DNA of 64,000 nucleotides from an uncultured Paraburkholderia sp. (GTDB lineage Bacteria > Pseudomonadota > Gammaproteobacteria > Burkholderiales > Burkholderiaceae), in contig CALNWN010000003.1 of assembly GCA_940746715.1 (NCBI GenBank), forward strand, positions 248,001-312,000, read 5' to 3'. Below the pieces are notes generated by a model. It made no database searches and was not told where the DNA came from. It saw only the letters and a program-made list of their open reading frames with translations. A program made the translations under genes and the position numbers. Positions 9,392-21,362 of this stretch are shown piece after piece (the first letter of the stretch is position 1; the number at the start of each line of letters is the position of its first letter).

Positions 9392-10639
9392 ATGAAATTT
9401 CGCGCGATCATGGGCGCTCTGTGCGCCGCAGGTCTGATGTGTGGCGTCTCGGCCGTGCAGGCGGCCGAGACGGTCGAAGTGTTGCACTGGTGGACCTCGG
9501 GCGGCGAATCGAAAGCCGTCGGCGTCCTCAAGGACGACATGACGAAGCAGGGTTACACGTGGAAGGACTTTGCGGTTGCGGGGGGCGCCGGCGCGGCTGC
9601 CATGACGGCACTGAAGACGCAGGTGATCGCGGGCAATGCGCCGAGCGCCGCGCAGATCAAGGGCCCGCTGATTCAGGACTGGGCTTCGCAAGGCGTGCTG
9701 GTGCCGATCGACTCCGTCGCCGGTGATTGGAAGAAGAATCTGCCGCCGGAAATCGACAAGATCATGCATGCGGACGGCCACTACGTCGCAGCGCCTTTCT
9801 CGGTGCATCGCGTGAACTGGCTGTACATCAACAAGGCGGCGCTCGACAAGGCCGGCGGCAAGGTGCCGACCACGTGGCCTGAGTTCTTCGCGGTGGCCGA
9901 CAAGATGAAGGCGGCAGGCATCCAGCCGATCGCGATGGGCGGCCAGCCGTGGCAAGACCTGACGCTGTGGGAAGACGTCGTGCTGTCGCAAGGCGCGGAC
10001 TTCTACAAGAAGGCGCTGGTCGACCTCGACGAAAAGACGCTGACGTCGGACAAGATGGTCGGCGTGTTCGACACGGTCCGCAAGATCCAAGGTTACTTCG
10101 ACGCGGGCCGCACGGGCCGTGACTGGAACCTGGCAACGGCCATGGTCATCAACGGCAAGGCCGGCATGCAGTTCATGGGCGACTGGGCGAAGGGCGAATT
10201 CGCCAACGCCGGCAAGAAGTCGGGTTCGGACTACATCTGTGCCGCGGTGCCGGGCACCGAAAAGTCGTACACGTTCAACGTCGACTCGTTCGTGTTCTTC
10301 CAGCAGAAGGGCCAGAAGGCGGCAACGCCGGGCCAACTGGCGCTTGCCAAGACGATCATGTCGCCGGAATTCCAGGAACAGTTCAGCCTGTACAAGGGCT
10401 CGATCCCGGTGCGTCTCGGCGTGTCGATGGCGAAATTCGACGACTGCGCGAAGAAGTCGTACGCGGATGAGCAAACCGCGATCAAATCGGGCGGCTACGT
10501 GCCGTCGCTTGCTCACGGCATGGCTCAGCCGGACGCGGCAGCCGGCGCGATCTCCGACGTCGTCACGAAGTTCATGAACTCGCAGCAGGATTCGAAGAGC
10601 GCGGTTGCGGCGCTCGCGAAGGCAGCGAAGACCAAGTAA
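9392..10639 (+). CDS. gtsA: Sugar ABC transporter, periplasmic binding protein
   Basis: A 415-residue family 1 solute-binding protein, most like glucose/mannose binding proteins (GtsA type). A signal peptide of about 25 residues ends in SAVQAAE; the mature protein opens with VEVLHWWTSGGE, typical of sugar binders. It delivers sugar to the membrane complex encoded downstream. A strong ribosome site (GGAGGAG) lies 8 nt upstream. It is followed by a large hairpin and then the two permeases and the ATPase. The location opposite zwf-pgl-glk and the HexR operator make glucose the likely substrate. Intact. Confidence 0.88.
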   Translation: MKFRAIMGALCAAGLMCGVSAVQAAETVEVLHWWTSGGESKAVGVLKDDMTKQGYTWKDFAVAGGAGAAAMTALKTQVIAGNAPSAAQIKGPLIQDWASQGVLVPIDSVAGDWKKNLPPEIDKIMHADGHYVAAPFSVHRVNWLYINKAALDKAGGKVPTTWPEFFAVADKMKAAGIQPIAMGGQPWQDLTLWEDVVLSQGADFYKKALVDLDEKTLTSDKMVGVFDTVRKIQGYFDAGRTGRDWNLATAMVINGKAGMQFMGDWAKGEFANAGKKSGSDYICAAVPGTEKSYTFNVDSFVFFQQKGQKAATPGQLALAKTIMSPEFQEQFSLYKGSIPVRLGVSMAKFDDCAKKSYADEQTAIKSGGYVPSLAHGMAQPDAAAGAISDVVTKFMNSQQDSKSAVAALAKAAKTK

Positions 10640-10647
10640 GTGAAGTA

Positions 10648-10683
10648 GCGAAGGGCGCGTCCGGGTATCGGCGCGCCCTTCGC
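10648..10683 (+). other. Intercistronic hairpin between gtsA and gtsB
   Basis: GCGAAGGGCGCG (10648-10659) pairs with CGCGCCCTTCGC (10672-10683). There is no T tract, so it fits an mRNA-stabilising element that keeps the binding protein more abundant than the permeases, a usual arrangement in such operons. Confidence 0.6.
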
Positions 10684-10785
10684 GCCGTTGGTCGCGTGAA
10701 TTCGCGCAATGCGGTATGCGTTCCTTGCACTCGCGCGCATCCGATGCACGCGGCTTCACCTGACAGTTCCAGCAGGAGTCGAGTA

Positions 10786-11724
10786 GTGACTGCTTCTATC
10801 AGCGGAAACGGGAAAACGGCTACCGTCGCCCGCCGCGCGTCGCCCATGGCGGCCCTTGCCGATCGCTTCATCCCGAAGCTGGTGCTCGCACCCAGCGTCG
10901 TGATCAGCCTGATTTTCGTCTACGGCTTCATCGCCATTACCGGCTATCTGTCGATGTCGAACTCGCGGCTGATGCCGCGCTACGACTTCGTCGGTTTCGA
11001 CCGTTATCGCGAACTGTTCGATAACGACGTGTTCTGGACCTCGGCTGCGAACCTCGGCTGGTTCGGCATTCCGTTCATCTGCATCTGCATCGGCCTCGGT
11101 CTCTTTCTCGCGATCCTGCTCGATCAGCAGATTCGCAACGAAGGCGCGCTGCGTGCGGTGTTCCTGTACCCGATGGCGCTGTCGTTCATCGTGACCGGCA
11201 CGGCGTGGCAGTGGATCATGACGCCGAGCATCGGCCTCGAAAAGGTCTTTCACGACTGGGGCTGGACGAGCTTCCCGTTCGGCTGGCTCGGCGACCCCGA
11301 CAAGGCGATTTTCTGCGTGGTGATCGCGGCCGTGTGGCAATCCACCGGCTTCGTGATGGCGCTGTTCCTTGCGGGCCTGCGCAGTGTGGACGGCGAAATC
11401 TTCAAGGCGGCGCAAATGGACGGCGCGAATCTGCCCACCATCTACCGCAAGATCGTGATTCCGAGCATGCGTCCGGTGTTCTTCTCCGTGCTGCTGATTC
11501 TCTGCCACATCACGATCAAGACCTTCGACCTCGTCGTCGCATTGACGGCGGGCGGTCCGGGCACTTCGTCGTCGCTGCCGGCCATTTTCATGTACACGTT
11601 TTCGTTCAATCGCGGGCAGCTCGGCGTCGGCGCGGCATCGTCGATCATGATGCTCGCCACCGTCGTGGCCGTGCTCGTGCCGCTCATGTATCTGGAATCG
11701 AGGAGCACCCGCAATGCAGCCTAG
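10786..11724 (+). CDS. gtsB: Sugar ABC transporter permease 1
   Basis: A 312-residue inner-membrane permease of the MalF/UgpA type with six predicted membrane segments. The EAA loop that docks to the ATPase is AAQMDGANLPTIYRKIVIPS at about residues 205-224. A GTG start at 10786 is chosen because CAGGAG lies 8 nt upstream; the open frame upstream of it is not conserved-looking. The 3' end overlaps gtsC by 11 nt. Intact. Confidence 0.88.
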   Translation: MTASISGNGKTATVARRASPMAALADRFIPKLVLAPSVVISLIFVYGFIAITGYLSMSNSRLMPRYDFVGFDRYRELFDNDVFWTSAANLGWFGIPFICICIGLGLFLAILLDQQIRNEGALRAVFLYPMALSFIVTGTAWQWIMTPSIGLEKVFHDWGWTSFPFGWLGDPDKAIFCVVIAAVWQSTGFVMALFLAGLRSVDGEIFKAAQMDGANLPTIYRKIVIPSMRPVFFSVLLILCHITIKTFDLVVALTAGGPGTSSSLPAIFMYTFSFNRGQLGVGAASSIMMLATVVAVLVPLMYLESRSTRNAA

Positions 11725-12571
11725 GATGACGATCAGCCGTGCCGTCATTTACGCGGCGCTGATTCTGTTTGCCCTGTACTTCCTGTTTCCGCTGTACGTG
11801 ATGCTGTCCACGTCGTTCAAGGACATCGACCAGCTGCGCACCGGCAACCTGCTCACGCCGCCTTCGCACTGGACGGTCGATCCGTGGATCAAGGCATGGA
11901 GCGGCGCCTGTACCGGCGTGCGTTGCGACGGCATGCAGCCGTTCTTCATGAACTCGGTACGCATCGTGATTCCGGCGGTGCTGATTTCGTCGATCATCGG
12001 CGCGTTCAACGGTTATGTGCTCACGCACTGGCGTTTTCGCGGCGCCGATCCGATTTTCACGATGTTGCTGGTCGGCTGCTTCATTCCGTTCCAGGCGATC
12101 CTGCTGCCCATGGCGCGTTTCGAAGGCGCGCTCGGCCTGTCCAACACGACGACGGGTCTCGTGGTGGTGCACGTGATCTACGGTATCGCATTCACGACGA
12201 TGTTCTTCCGCAACTTCTACGTGAGCGTGCCGGCTGAACTTGTGAAGGCGGCGCGCATCGACGGTGCGGGTTTCTTCACGATCTTCACGAAGATCCTACT
12301 GCCCGTGTCGCTGCCCATTTTCATGGTGTGCCTGATCTGGCAATTCACGCAGATCTGGAATGACTTCCTGTTCGGTATCGTGTTCTCCGGCGTCGATTCC
12401 ATGCCGATCACCGTGGCGCTGAACAACCTCGTGAATACTTCCACGGGCGTGAAGGAATACAACGTGGACATGGCCGGCGCGATCATCGCCGCACAGCCCA
12501 CCTTGCTCGTCTACATCGTGGCCGGGCGCTATTTCGTGCGCGGCTTGACGGCCGGCGCGGTGAAGGGCTGA
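11714..12571 (+). CDS. gtsC: Sugar ABC transporter permease 2
   Basis: A 285-residue partner permease of the MalG type. It has six membrane segments and an EAA loop around AARIDGAGFFTIFTKILLPV near residues 178-197. The overlap with gtsB indicates coupled translation, which suits the equal stoichiometry of the two permeases. Intact. Confidence 0.88.
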   Translation: MQPRMTISRAVIYAALILFALYFLFPLYVMLSTSFKDIDQLRTGNLLTPPSHWTVDPWIKAWSGACTGVRCDGMQPFFMNSVRIVIPAVLISSIIGAFNGYVLTHWRFRGADPIFTMLLVGCFIPFQAILLPMARFEGALGLSNTTTGLVVVHVIYGIAFTTMFFRNFYVSVPAELVKAARIDGAGFFTIFTKILLPVSLPIFMVCLIWQFTQIWNDFLFGIVFSGVDSMPITVALNNLVNTSTGVKEYNVDMAGAIIAAQPTLLVYIVAGRYFVRGLTAGAVKG

Positions 12572-12660
12572 ACCATTCGAAGCGGGCAGCGCTCGAGCCA
12601 CTCAGCGCTGCCGTCAAACAGACGTTTTCAGGCAGTACCAGAGACTAGAGGATTCACAGC

Positions 12661-13776
12661 ATGGCAAGCCTTTCCATCCGTGACGTGTACAAGACTTACC
12701 CGAACGGGGTGCCGGTTCTGAAGGGTGTCAACATCGACATCGAAGACTGTCAGTTCCTGATTCTCGTCGGCGGCTCGGGCTGCGGTAAGTCGACGCTGCT
12801 CAACATGATTGCCGGCCTCGAAACGGTGACCAAGGGCGAGATCCAGATCGACGGCAAGACGGTCAACAACCTGTCGCCGAAAGATCGTGATATCGCGATG
12901 GTGTTCCAGTCGTACGCGCTGTATCCGTCCATGACGGTTCGCGAGAACATTTCGTTTGGCCTGAACATTCGCAAGGTGCCGAAGAGCGAACAGGCGCAGA
13001 TCGTCGACCGCGTGTCGAACACGCTGCAGATCACCCATCTGCTCGACCGCAAGCCGGGCCAGCTCTCGGGCGGCCAGCGTCAGCGCGTTGCAATGGGCCG
13101 TGCGCTCGCGCGCGACCCGGTGATGTTTCTCTTCGACGAGCCGCTCTCGAACCTGGACGCTAAGCTGCGTATCGAGATGCGCTCTGAAATCAAGCTGCTG
13201 CATCAACGCCTCGGCACGACGATCGTCTATGTGACGCACGATCAGATCGAAGCCATGACGCTCGGCGACCGCATCGCCGTGATGAAAGACGGCATCGTGC
13301 AGCAATTCGGCGCACCGCAGGACATTTACGACTCGCCGTCGAACCTGTTCGTGGCCGGCTTCATCGGCGCGCCGCCCATGAACTTCATTCAGGGCAGGCT
13401 CGTGGAACAGGGCGCGGGCGTGGGCCTCGAGCTGGATACCGGCGTGACGCGCACGGCGCTCGTGCTGCCGTTCGACTCCGCGAAGGTCAAGTCGCACATC
13501 GGCCGTGAGGTTATTCTCGGCCTGCGCCCCGAGCGCATTACCGATTCGCGCGGCGCGCACGGCGACCACGGCAAGCTGCAGCAGATCGAAGTGAAGGTCG
13601 ACGTGATCGAGCCGACCGGGCCGGACACGCTTGTGTTCGCGCAGGTCAACGGCAAGCGCGTGGTGAGCCGCGTGCACCCGGCGTCGAATCCGCAGCCGCT
13701 GACGAACACGACGCTGCTGTTCGATACGTCGAAGGCGGTGTTGTTCGATCCGTCGAACGAAGAGCGGATCGCCTGA
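12661..13776 (+). CDS. gtsD: Sugar ABC transporter ATP-binding protein
   Basis: A 371-residue ATPase of the MalK/UgpC family that powers the importer. Walker A GGSGCGKST is near residue 37, the signature LSGGQRQRVAMGRAL near 135, Walker B MFLFDEPLSNLD near 155 and the switch histidine in YVTHDQ near 190. The C-terminal 130 residues form the OB/TOBE regulatory domain. It closes the operon and is followed by a strong terminator. MalK-type ATPases often serve several sugar importers. Intact. Confidence 0.92.
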   Translation: MASLSIRDVYKTYPNGVPVLKGVNIDIEDCQFLILVGGSGCGKSTLLNMIAGLETVTKGEIQIDGKTVNNLSPKDRDIAMVFQSYALYPSMTVRENISFGLNIRKVPKSEQAQIVDRVSNTLQITHLLDRKPGQLSGGQRQRVAMGRALARDPVMFLFDEPLSNLDAKLRIEMRSEIKLLHQRLGTTIVYVTHDQIEAMTLGDRIAVMKDGIVQQFGAPQDIYDSPSNLFVAGFIGAPPMNFIQGRLVEQGAGVGLELDTGVTRTALVLPFDSAKVKSHIGREVILGLRPERITDSRGAHGDHGKLQQIEVKVDVIEPTGPDTLVFAQVNGKRVVSRVHPASNPQPLTNTTLLFDTSKAVLFDPSNEERIA

Positions 13777-13824
13777 GTTCGGCTGACTGCCGAACAGGCC
13801 CGCTGCGTCTCTCAGTTTGAAGCG

Positions 13825-13864
13825 AAAAGCCCCTTGGGTCGCGAGACCCAAGGGGCTTTTCTTA
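13825..13864. terminator. Bidirectional terminator
   Basis: AAAAGCCCCTTGGGTC pairs perfectly with GACCCAAGGGGCTTTT around a GCGA tetraloop, giving T tails on both strands. It ends the gts operon and the convergent LysR gene. Confidence 0.93.
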
Positions 13865-13905
13865 TGCGCTTCTTTCCAACGGCCTCGGCTCTGAAGCGTC
13901 AAACG

Positions 13906-14825
13906 TCAAACGTCCGGCAGGCGCAAGTCCGGATTGTTGCGCACAAGGTCCGTCACCCATTCGGTGAACGCGCGCAGCCGCGAGCTGAGATTGCGGCGAT
14001 GCGCGTACAGAATCGACAGCGGCGTGCCAGGGCTCGTGTAGTCGGTGAGAATTTCCTTCAACGCGCCGCGCTCGATCAGATGCGCGACCATGAAGCGCGA
14101 CGGTTGAATGATGCCGTGGCCGAGCGCGCCCGCGCGAATGTAGACCGAGCCGTCGTTCACCGCGAGCACGCTTTTCATCGCGACTTTCACGATTTCGCCG
14201 TTGACCTCGTACTCGAACGGAAAGGTCTTGCCCGGCGCGCCGACACGTAGTTGACCGCACGGTGCTCGCTCAATTGATCGAGCGTGGTCGGCGTGCCGTA
14301 TTTCTCCAGATACGCGGGCGACGCGCACGTGACGATTCGCGCATGGCCGATGCGCCGCGCGACGAGGCTCGACTCTTCGGGCGTGCCCATGCGGATCACG
14401 CAATCCACGGCGTCCTGGATCAGGTCGATGTTGCGGTCGGCGAGACCGAGCCGCACGTCGATTTCAGGGTAGCGCCGGTAGAAGTCGTCGAGCGCGGGCA
14501 GCAGGAGCGCGCGGGCGAGCGTGCCCGAGGAGGTGTCGACGCGAATCGTCCCTACCGGATTCTCACGCTTGTTCGACAGCGACGACTCCGCGTCGGCGAC
14601 TTCCGCGAGAATGCGCACGCAGCGCTCGTAAAAGAGCGCGCCGTCTTCGGTCACGCTGACCTGGCGCGTCGAGCGGTTCAGAAGCCGCACGCCCACGTGT
14701 TCTTCGAGCGCCTGAATCGTGCGGCTGACTTTCGCCCGCTGCAGGTCGAGCGATTCGGATACTTTCGTGAAGCTGTTTGCCTCGACCACACGCGTAAATA
14801 TCTCCATCGCTTCGAAACGGTCCAT
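13906..14825 (-). pseudogene. LysR-family regulator, frameshifted
   Basis: The N-terminal 195 residues (from 14825) have the LysR helix-turn-helix (FTKVSESLDLQRAKVSRTI) and the start of the effector domain. At about 14235 one base is missing: the frame that continues the homology (GKTFPFEYEVNGEIVKVAMK through to RLPDV, stop at 13906) is offset. Together the two parts give a normal LysR length of about 305 residues. As written, the product ends in unrelated sequence and lacks the second half of the effector domain. Its target is unknown. Confidence 0.85.
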
Positions 14826-14974
14826 GTTTGGCCTTGTATGTAATGAGCGGAAATAGGTTTCGACGTGAAGTGTATAGGCTCACATGGATGTTGTCCGCAA
14901 GGGGCGGCCAGGCGGGGCGGCGGGTGGGGCCGGCCGGGCCCGCTCAGGTGCCGCTCACGTGCGCTTCGTTGCAC

Positions 14975-15631
14975 TCAGTCCCGCTCAGGCGCACCCAGCG
15001 GAAACAGCGGGCGGTAGGGCCGCGCTTCGTCGACCGCGCGGGCAAACGACGGGCGCGCCAGCAAGCGCTCGCGATAGGCGCGCACCTGCGTGAACTTTGG
15101 ATCGATCGCATGCGTCCAGTCGGCATAAAAGAGCGCTGGCGCCGCCGCGCAATCGGCGAGGCTGAACGTGCCGGCGGCCCATTCGCGATCGGCCATGGTT
15201 TTGTCGAGCCACGCGTAGGCCGTGTCGAGCATCGCGCGCGCTTCGGCGACGCCGCGCGTGTCGCGCTCCGCTTTGGGGCGCAGGCGGTCCGTCACGATCT
15301 TCTGCACCGGCGTGGAAATATAGTTGTCGAAGAAGCGGTCCATGCCGCGTACGTCCAGCGCCGCGCGGGCGTCGGCGGGCACGAGCGCAACCGGCCCCGG
15401 ATAGTGGAGACTGAGATATTCGATGATGATGCTCGCCTCCATCACCGTGCGCCCGCTGTCCACGAGCACCGGAAAGCGCCGGATGGGCCAGAGCTCGGCG
15501 AATTCGGCCATGATCCGCGGGTCGTCGTGCGCGAGCAGGCGGAACTCGAACGGCGTGCCGTTCTCGTACAGCGCGATCAGCGCCTTCTGGCAGTAGGAGG
15601 AGAAAGAGTGGGCGTATAGCTTCAGGCTCAT
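14975..15631 (-). CDS. Glutathione S-transferase family protein
   Basis: A 218-residue cytosolic protein with a thioredoxin-like N-terminal domain (LKLYAHSFSSYCQKALIALYE, glutathione-binding FPVLVDSGRTVMEASIIIEYL) and an all-helical C-terminal domain. GSTs conjugate or reduce electrophiles with glutathione; the substrate is not predictable. The serines near residue 9 are the likely catalytic hydroxyls. The ATG at 15631 is preferred because AAGG lies 8 nt upstream; an in-frame GTG three codons earlier is possible. Intact. Confidence 0.85.
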   Translation of the reverse strand: MSLKLYAHSFSSYCQKALIALYENGTPFEFRLLAHDDPRIMAEFAELWPIRRFPVLVDSGRTVMEASIIIEYLSLHYPGPVALVPADARAALDVRGMDRFFDNYISTPVQKIVTDRLRPKAERDTRGVAEARAMLDTAYAWLDKTMADREWAAGTFSLADCAAAPALFYADWTHAIDPKFTQVRAYRERLLARPSFARAVDEARPYRPLFPLGAPERD

Positions 15632-15757
15632 CGTGATCACCTTCGACGGTTAAACGGCTGTTGCGGCCCGGCAGGGCCGTTCAAGTCACGACGAACGGGC
15701 GCGGCCGAAATCGACACGCGGGCGTCGCAACCAGGTGGCCGCGGCGCAAGAAAGACG

Positions 15758-16379
15758 CTAATGCGGCAAGCGCACGTTGAGGCGGAAGGTCGCAAGCCGC
15801 GCCAGCAGAATAAAGCCGGTGGCGATCAGCACGCTGTACACGGTGTCGAAATTCACGTAGTCGAGCAGCACATACAGCCAGCAGCCGACGAACGCGCACG
15901 TCGCGTAAGGCCGCGAGTCGCGCAGGATCAGCGGCACCTTGCACAGCACGTCGCGGATCACGCCGCCGAACACGCCTGTCGCCACGCCCATCATCACGGA
16001 GGTGAACCAGGGCATTTGCGCGTCATGCGCAATGGAAGTCCCTGAGATGCTGAAGAGCCCGAGGCCGATCGCATCGGCCACCAGCAGCACGCGCTCGGAC
16101 AGGAGGCGCGAGGTCATCTTCAGCAGCGTGGGGGCAAACAGCGACATCGCAAAAATGGCGATCAGATAGTCCTGATGCTCGACCCAGTAGAACGGCCGGC
16201 GCTCCAGCAGCACGTCGCGCAGCGTGCCGCCACCGAAGGCCGTGGCGATCGCCACGAGAAAGGTGCCGACGGCGTCGAGGCGCCGCGTCCTCGCCTCGAT
16301 GAAACCGGAAATGGCCGTACGCGAAGATCGCCAACGCCTCCATGATGGAGAGCGCCAGCGTAAGTCTGGGATGGATCAC
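15758..16379 (-). pseudogene. TRIC/YadS-type small-cation channel, frameshifted
   Basis: Trimeric intracellular cation channel family (UPF0126), with two repeats of three membrane helices and glycine-rich GGGTLRDVLL and GGVIRDVL motifs, both present. A GTG start at 16379 overlaps the smr stop by 4 nt, so translation is coupled. One extra base at about 16315 (within ATGGCCGTAC on the plus strand) breaks the frame after MEALAIFAY; the true continuation is AISGFIEARTRR. Downstream of the lesion the frame is open to the stop at 15758. Residues after about 21 are lost from the normal product. Confidence 0.85.
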
Positions 16380-17116
16380 CGCGACTCCGCCGTTGGCCGC
16401 GCTTGAGCCGGCGCGGCGCCGGGTTGCAGCAGCACCACGACCGCGCCCGCGCCGCCGTCATGCGGGCGCGCCTGGCAGAACGCGATCACTTCGTTTTTCT
16501 GCACGAGCCACGCGCGCACTTTGCCCTTGAGCACGGGTTCCTTGCCGATCGATCCCAAACCTTTGCCGTGAATCACGCGCAGACAGCGCAAGCCGCGCTT
16601 GACCGACTCGCGGATAAACTCGGCCAGCGCCTCGCGCGCTTCCTCGCGCCGCATGCCGTGCAGATCGATTTGCGCCTGCACGATCCAGTCGCCGCGCCGC
16701 AGTTTTCGCACCACTTCCTGGCTGACGCCGGGGCGGCAATAGGAGAGCGTTTCGTCGGTGTCGAGCAGCACCTCGGGGTCGTACTCGTCCGAGATCGCTT
16801 CGTGCAGCACCGCTTCCTCGTCGAGCCGGGTCTGCACCGGCAAGGGCGGTGGAGGGTTGCGCGGCAACGAGGCGCGCGGCGGCACGGCGAGCGGCGCCAC
16901 CTCGCCGATTTCGCGGCGAAACAGATCGGCGTCCGCGGCCGCTTCGCGCCGGGCGGCCGCCGCGGCGGCGCGCTCCCGCTCGCGCTTTTGCGCATCGACC
17001 TTCAACGCATCGCGCAGCGCGCCGAGGCCGGCAAGGCCCGCGGCCGGCTCGCGCGCGGCGGGGGCGGCGGCGCGGGGGCGCTTCGGTTCGTGCGGATGAG
17101 GGTGATTCTTCGGCAT
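16376..17116 (-). CDS. Smr-domain protein
   Basis: A 246-residue protein with a C-terminal Smr (small MutS-related) nuclease domain, about residues 155-235: the DLHGMRREEA box (IDLHG) and the RVIHGKGLGS box (HGKG) are both present. Smr domains cleave RNA or branched DNA; SmrB-like proteins in other bacteria cut mRNA at collided ribosomes. The first 90 residues are low-complexity, rich in Ala/Arg/Pro. The start at 17116 is taken from the MPKNHPHPHEPKR opening. It is coupled to the TRIC gene downstream. Intact. Confidence 0.85.
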   Translation of the reverse strand: MPKNHPHPHEPKRPRAAAPAAREPAAGLAGLGALRDALKVDAQKRERERAAAAAARREAAADADLFRREIGEVAPLAVPPRASLPRNPPPPLPVQTRLDEEAVLHEAISDEYDPEVLLDTDETLSYCRPGVSQEVVRKLRRGDWIVQAQIDLHGMRREEAREALAEFIRESVKRGLRCLRVIHGKGLGSIGKEPVLKGKVRAWLVQKNEVIAFCQARPHDGGAGAVVVLLQPGAAPAQARPTAESR

Positions 17117-17249
17117 AGCGTTAGTGGACGCGGAAAAAAGCGCGGAATGAGACGCGGACTGACACGCGGAAAAACACGCCGCATAAATCGCGGCATAAAT
17201 CGCTGCGATCCGGTCATGCGGCGTCTCACGACCATGATGCGGCTCCGAA

Positions 17250-17287
17250 TGAAAAAGGCCGCCGGCTAGCGAGCCGCGGCCTTTTTT
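17250..17287 (-). terminator. Terminator after trxB
   Basis: AAAAAGGCCGCCGGCT pairs with AGCCGCGGCCTTTTTT around AGCG with one mismatch, giving T tracts on both strands. It lies between the trxB stop and the smr start. Confidence 0.8.
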
Positions 17288-17352
17288 CGAGCGACCGGCG
17301 GGCACGGCCCAGCCGCCATTTTACCGTTGCGTGGGCGCGCGAGCGCTTTGCA

Positions 17353-18676
<1,324 letters not shown>

Positions 18677-20989
18677 ATGGCAAAAGCTCCTTATTCCGCG
18701 AGCGCGCAGGCATTGCCGCACCGCATGTCGCGCCTTTTCACCGAAATCCGCTGGATCCTGCAGGTCGCGCTCGGCGTTTTCCTGCTGATGGCGCTTGTCA
18801 GCTACAGCCGGCGCGATCCGAGCTGGACGCACGCCGCGCAGGTGGACCACATCGCCAACGGGGCGGGCCGCGTCGGCGCGTGGACCTCGGACATTCTGCT
18901 GCTGCTGTTCGGACTTTCTGCCTACTGGTGGATCGTGCTGCTCGGCCGGCACATCTCCGCGAACTACAAGCGCATCACGCGCTACGAGGAATTGCAGGAG
19001 GACGCGCCGCGCGACGCCAGCTGGCTCGCCGCCTTTGCGTTCCTGCTCGTGCTGCTCGCGTGCGACGGCATCGAGGCATTGCGTATGTGGTCGCTGAAAG
19101 TCCAGTTGCCGCGCGCGCCGGGCGGCGTGATTGGCGAGGCGGTCGCGCGCGGGGTGTCGCATGCGCTCGGCTTCACGGGTGGCACGCTCGCTTTGCTGAT
19201 TGTGCTCGCCATCGGGTTGTCGCTGTATTTCCGCTTTTCTTGGCTCTCCGTGTGCGAAAAAATCGGCGAGTCGATCATCTCGGCCGTGACCTTCGCGAAG
19301 CTGCGCCGCGAGGCGGGGCGCGACCGCAAACTGGGCGAAGCCGCCGCGGTCAAGCGCGAGGGCAAGGTCGAAAAGGGCCGCGTGCGCATCGAGGAACACG
19401 AACCGGTCGTGATCGTGCCGCCGGTCGTCACGCCGGCAAAGTCGGAGCGCGTCGAGAAGGAACGACAGGTGCCGCTCTTCACCGACCTGCCGGGCGACTC
19501 CACGCTGCCGCCCATTTCGCTGCTCGATTCCGCGCCGGCTGCGCAGGAAACCATTTCCGCCGATACGCTCGAATTCACCTCGCGTCTTATCGAGAAAAAG
19601 CTGAAGGACTTCGGCGTCGAAGTGAGCGTGGTCGCCGCGTATCCGGGCCCCGTCGTCACGCGTTACGAGATCGAGCCGGCCACCGGCGTGAAGGGCAGCC
19701 AGATCGTCAATCTGGCGAAAGACCTTGCGCGTTCGCTGTCGCTCGTGTCGATCCGTGTGGTCGAAACCATTCCGGGCAAGAACTACATGGCGCTCGAATT
19801 GCCGAATCAGCGCCGTCAGACTGTGAGTCTGTCCGAGATTCTCGGCTCCGCGGTTTATGCGGACGCCGCGTCGCCGCTCACCATGGGCCTCGGCAAGGAC
19901 ATCGGCGGCAAGCCAGTCTGCGCGGACCTCGCGAAAATGCCGCACCTGCTCGTGGCCGGCACGACGGGTTCGGGCAAGTCGGTCGGGATCAACGCGATGA
20001 TCCTGTCGCTGCTCTACAAGGCGAGCGCGGATCAGGTTCGTATGATTCTGATCGACCCGAAAATGCTGGAAATGAGCGTCTACGAAGGCATTCCGCATCT
20101 GCTTTGTCCGGTCGTGACGGACATGCGCCAGGCCGGCCACGCGCTCAACTGGGCGGTCGCCGAAATGGAGCGCCGCTACAAGCTGATGAGCAAGCTCGGC
20201 GTGCGCAATCTCGCGGGCTACAACAACAAGATCGACGAGGCCGCGAAGCGCGAGGAGAAGCTGCCGAATCCCTTCAGCCTCACGCCGGACGATCCGGAAC
20301 CGCTCACGCGCCTGCCCAATATCGTGATCGTGATCGACGAACTCGCCGATCTGATGATGGTGGTCGGCAAGAAGGTCGAGGAACTGATCGCGCGGATTGC
20401 GCAAAAGGCGCGCGCGGCCGGCATCCATCTGATTCTCGCCACGCAGCGTCCGTCGGTCGACGTGATTACCGGTCTCATCAAGGCGAATGTGCCCACGCGC
20501 ATGGCCTTTCAGGTGTCGTCGAAAATCGACTCGCGCACCATTCTCGACCAGCAGGGCGCCGAATCGCTGCTCGGCATGGGCGACATGCTCTACCTGCCGC
20601 CGGGCAGCGGCTTGCCGGTGCGGGTGCACGGCGCGTTCGTGTCGGACGAGGAAGTGCACCGCGTCGTCGACAAGCTCAAGGAGCAGGGCGAGCCGAACTA
20701 TATCGAGGGCATTCTCGAAGGTGGTGTGACGGGCGAGGGCGACGAGGGCTCGGCGGGCGCGGGCGGTGCCGGTTCGGGCGACGGCGAGTCGGACCCGCTC
20801 TACGACCAGGCGGTGGACGTGGTGCTGAAAAACAAGCGCGCGTCGATTTCGCTCGTGCAGCGGCATTTGCGCATCGGCTATAACCGTGCCGCGCGTTTGC
20901 TCGAGCAGATGGAAAACTCGGGCGTCGTCTCGGCCATGTCGTCCAACGGCAATCGCGAGATTCTTGCGCCGGCGCGCGAGGCGGAGTGA
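18677..20989 (+). CDS. ftsK: DNA translocase FtsK
   Basis: A 770-residue septal DNA pump that aligns chromosome dimers for resolution at dif by XerCD. Four or five membrane segments lie in residues 15-215. A short charged linker (about 220-270) replaces the long linker of E. coli FtsK. The RecA-like motor has Walker A GTTGSGKS near 429 and Walker [13 protein letters not shown] near 550. The gamma winged-helix domain that reads KOPS sites is at the end ([20 protein letters not shown]... region). The start at 18677 has AGGA just upstream. At 2.3 kb with no lesion it is one of the strongest arguments against random sequencing error here. Confidence 0.97.
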   Translation: MAKAPYSASAQALPHRMSRLFTEIRWILQVALGVFLLMALVSYSRRDPSWTHAAQVDHIANGAGRVGAWTSDILLLLFGLSAYWWIVLLGRHISANYKRITRYEELQEDAPRDASWLAAFAFLLVLLACDGIEALRMWSLKVQLPRAPGGVIGEAVARGVSHALGFTGGTLALLIVLAIGLSLYFRFSWLSVCEKIGESIISAVTFAKLRREAGRDRKLGEAAAVKREGKVEKGRVRIEEHEPVVIVPPVVTPAKSERVEKERQVPLFTDLPGDSTLPPISLLDSAPAAQETISADTLEFTSRLIEKKLKDFGVEVSVVAAYPGPVVTRYEIEPATGVKGSQIVNLAKDLARSLSLVSIRVVETIPGKNYMALELPNQRRQTVSLSEILGSAVYADAASPLTMGLGKDIGGKPVCADLAKMPHLLVAGTTGSGKSVGINAMILSLLYKASADQVRMILIDPKMLEMSVYEGIPHLLCPVVTDMRQAGHALNWAVAEMERRYKLMSKLGVRNLAGYNNKIDEAAKREEKLPNPFSLTPDDPEPLTRLPNIVIVIDELADLMMVVGKKVEELIARIAQKARAAGIHLILATQRPSVDVITGLIKANVPTRMAFQVSSKIDSRTILDQQGAESLLGMGDMLYLPPGSGLPVRVHGAFVSDEEVHRVVDKLKEQGEPNYIEGILEGGVTGEGDEGSAGAGGAGSGDGESDPLYDQAVDVVLKNKRASISLVQRHLRIGYNRAARLLEQMENSGVVSAMSSNGNREILAPAREAE

Positions 20990-21362
20990 GGCGCGCGGCC
21001 TGCGCCTCGCGGCGGGAACGCGGGCGGCTTTTTGCGGCCTATGTTGGCAACCTAAACCTTGCCGCTTGCCCGAGTCGCGTGCCGAGTTGCGTGTTTTTGC
21101 CGCTTGTAACGTTGGTTTCGAAACGTTCGCTTCTAAGGTTCGCTTAAGACTGACTGCCTAAGCTCCGGGACAAAAGCTGCCGCAGTGGACCGGAGCGCGA
21201 CGGACTTGCGCGTTCGCACGGAACCCTGAAATCACGGGTTATGTGTTACGCCCCGCCTCTCGCCTGGTTCGCCAGCGGCCGGCAGCCAGCAGCAACACCG
21301 CCCCATACACGTGCCGCAGGTACCGCGGCCGCTCGATAATTCAGATCAAGGGAGAAAAACAC
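20990..21362. other. ftsK-lolA intergenic region
   Basis: About 370 nt. No gene, strong hairpin or operator is seen. It presumably carries the lolA promoter. Confidence 0.5.
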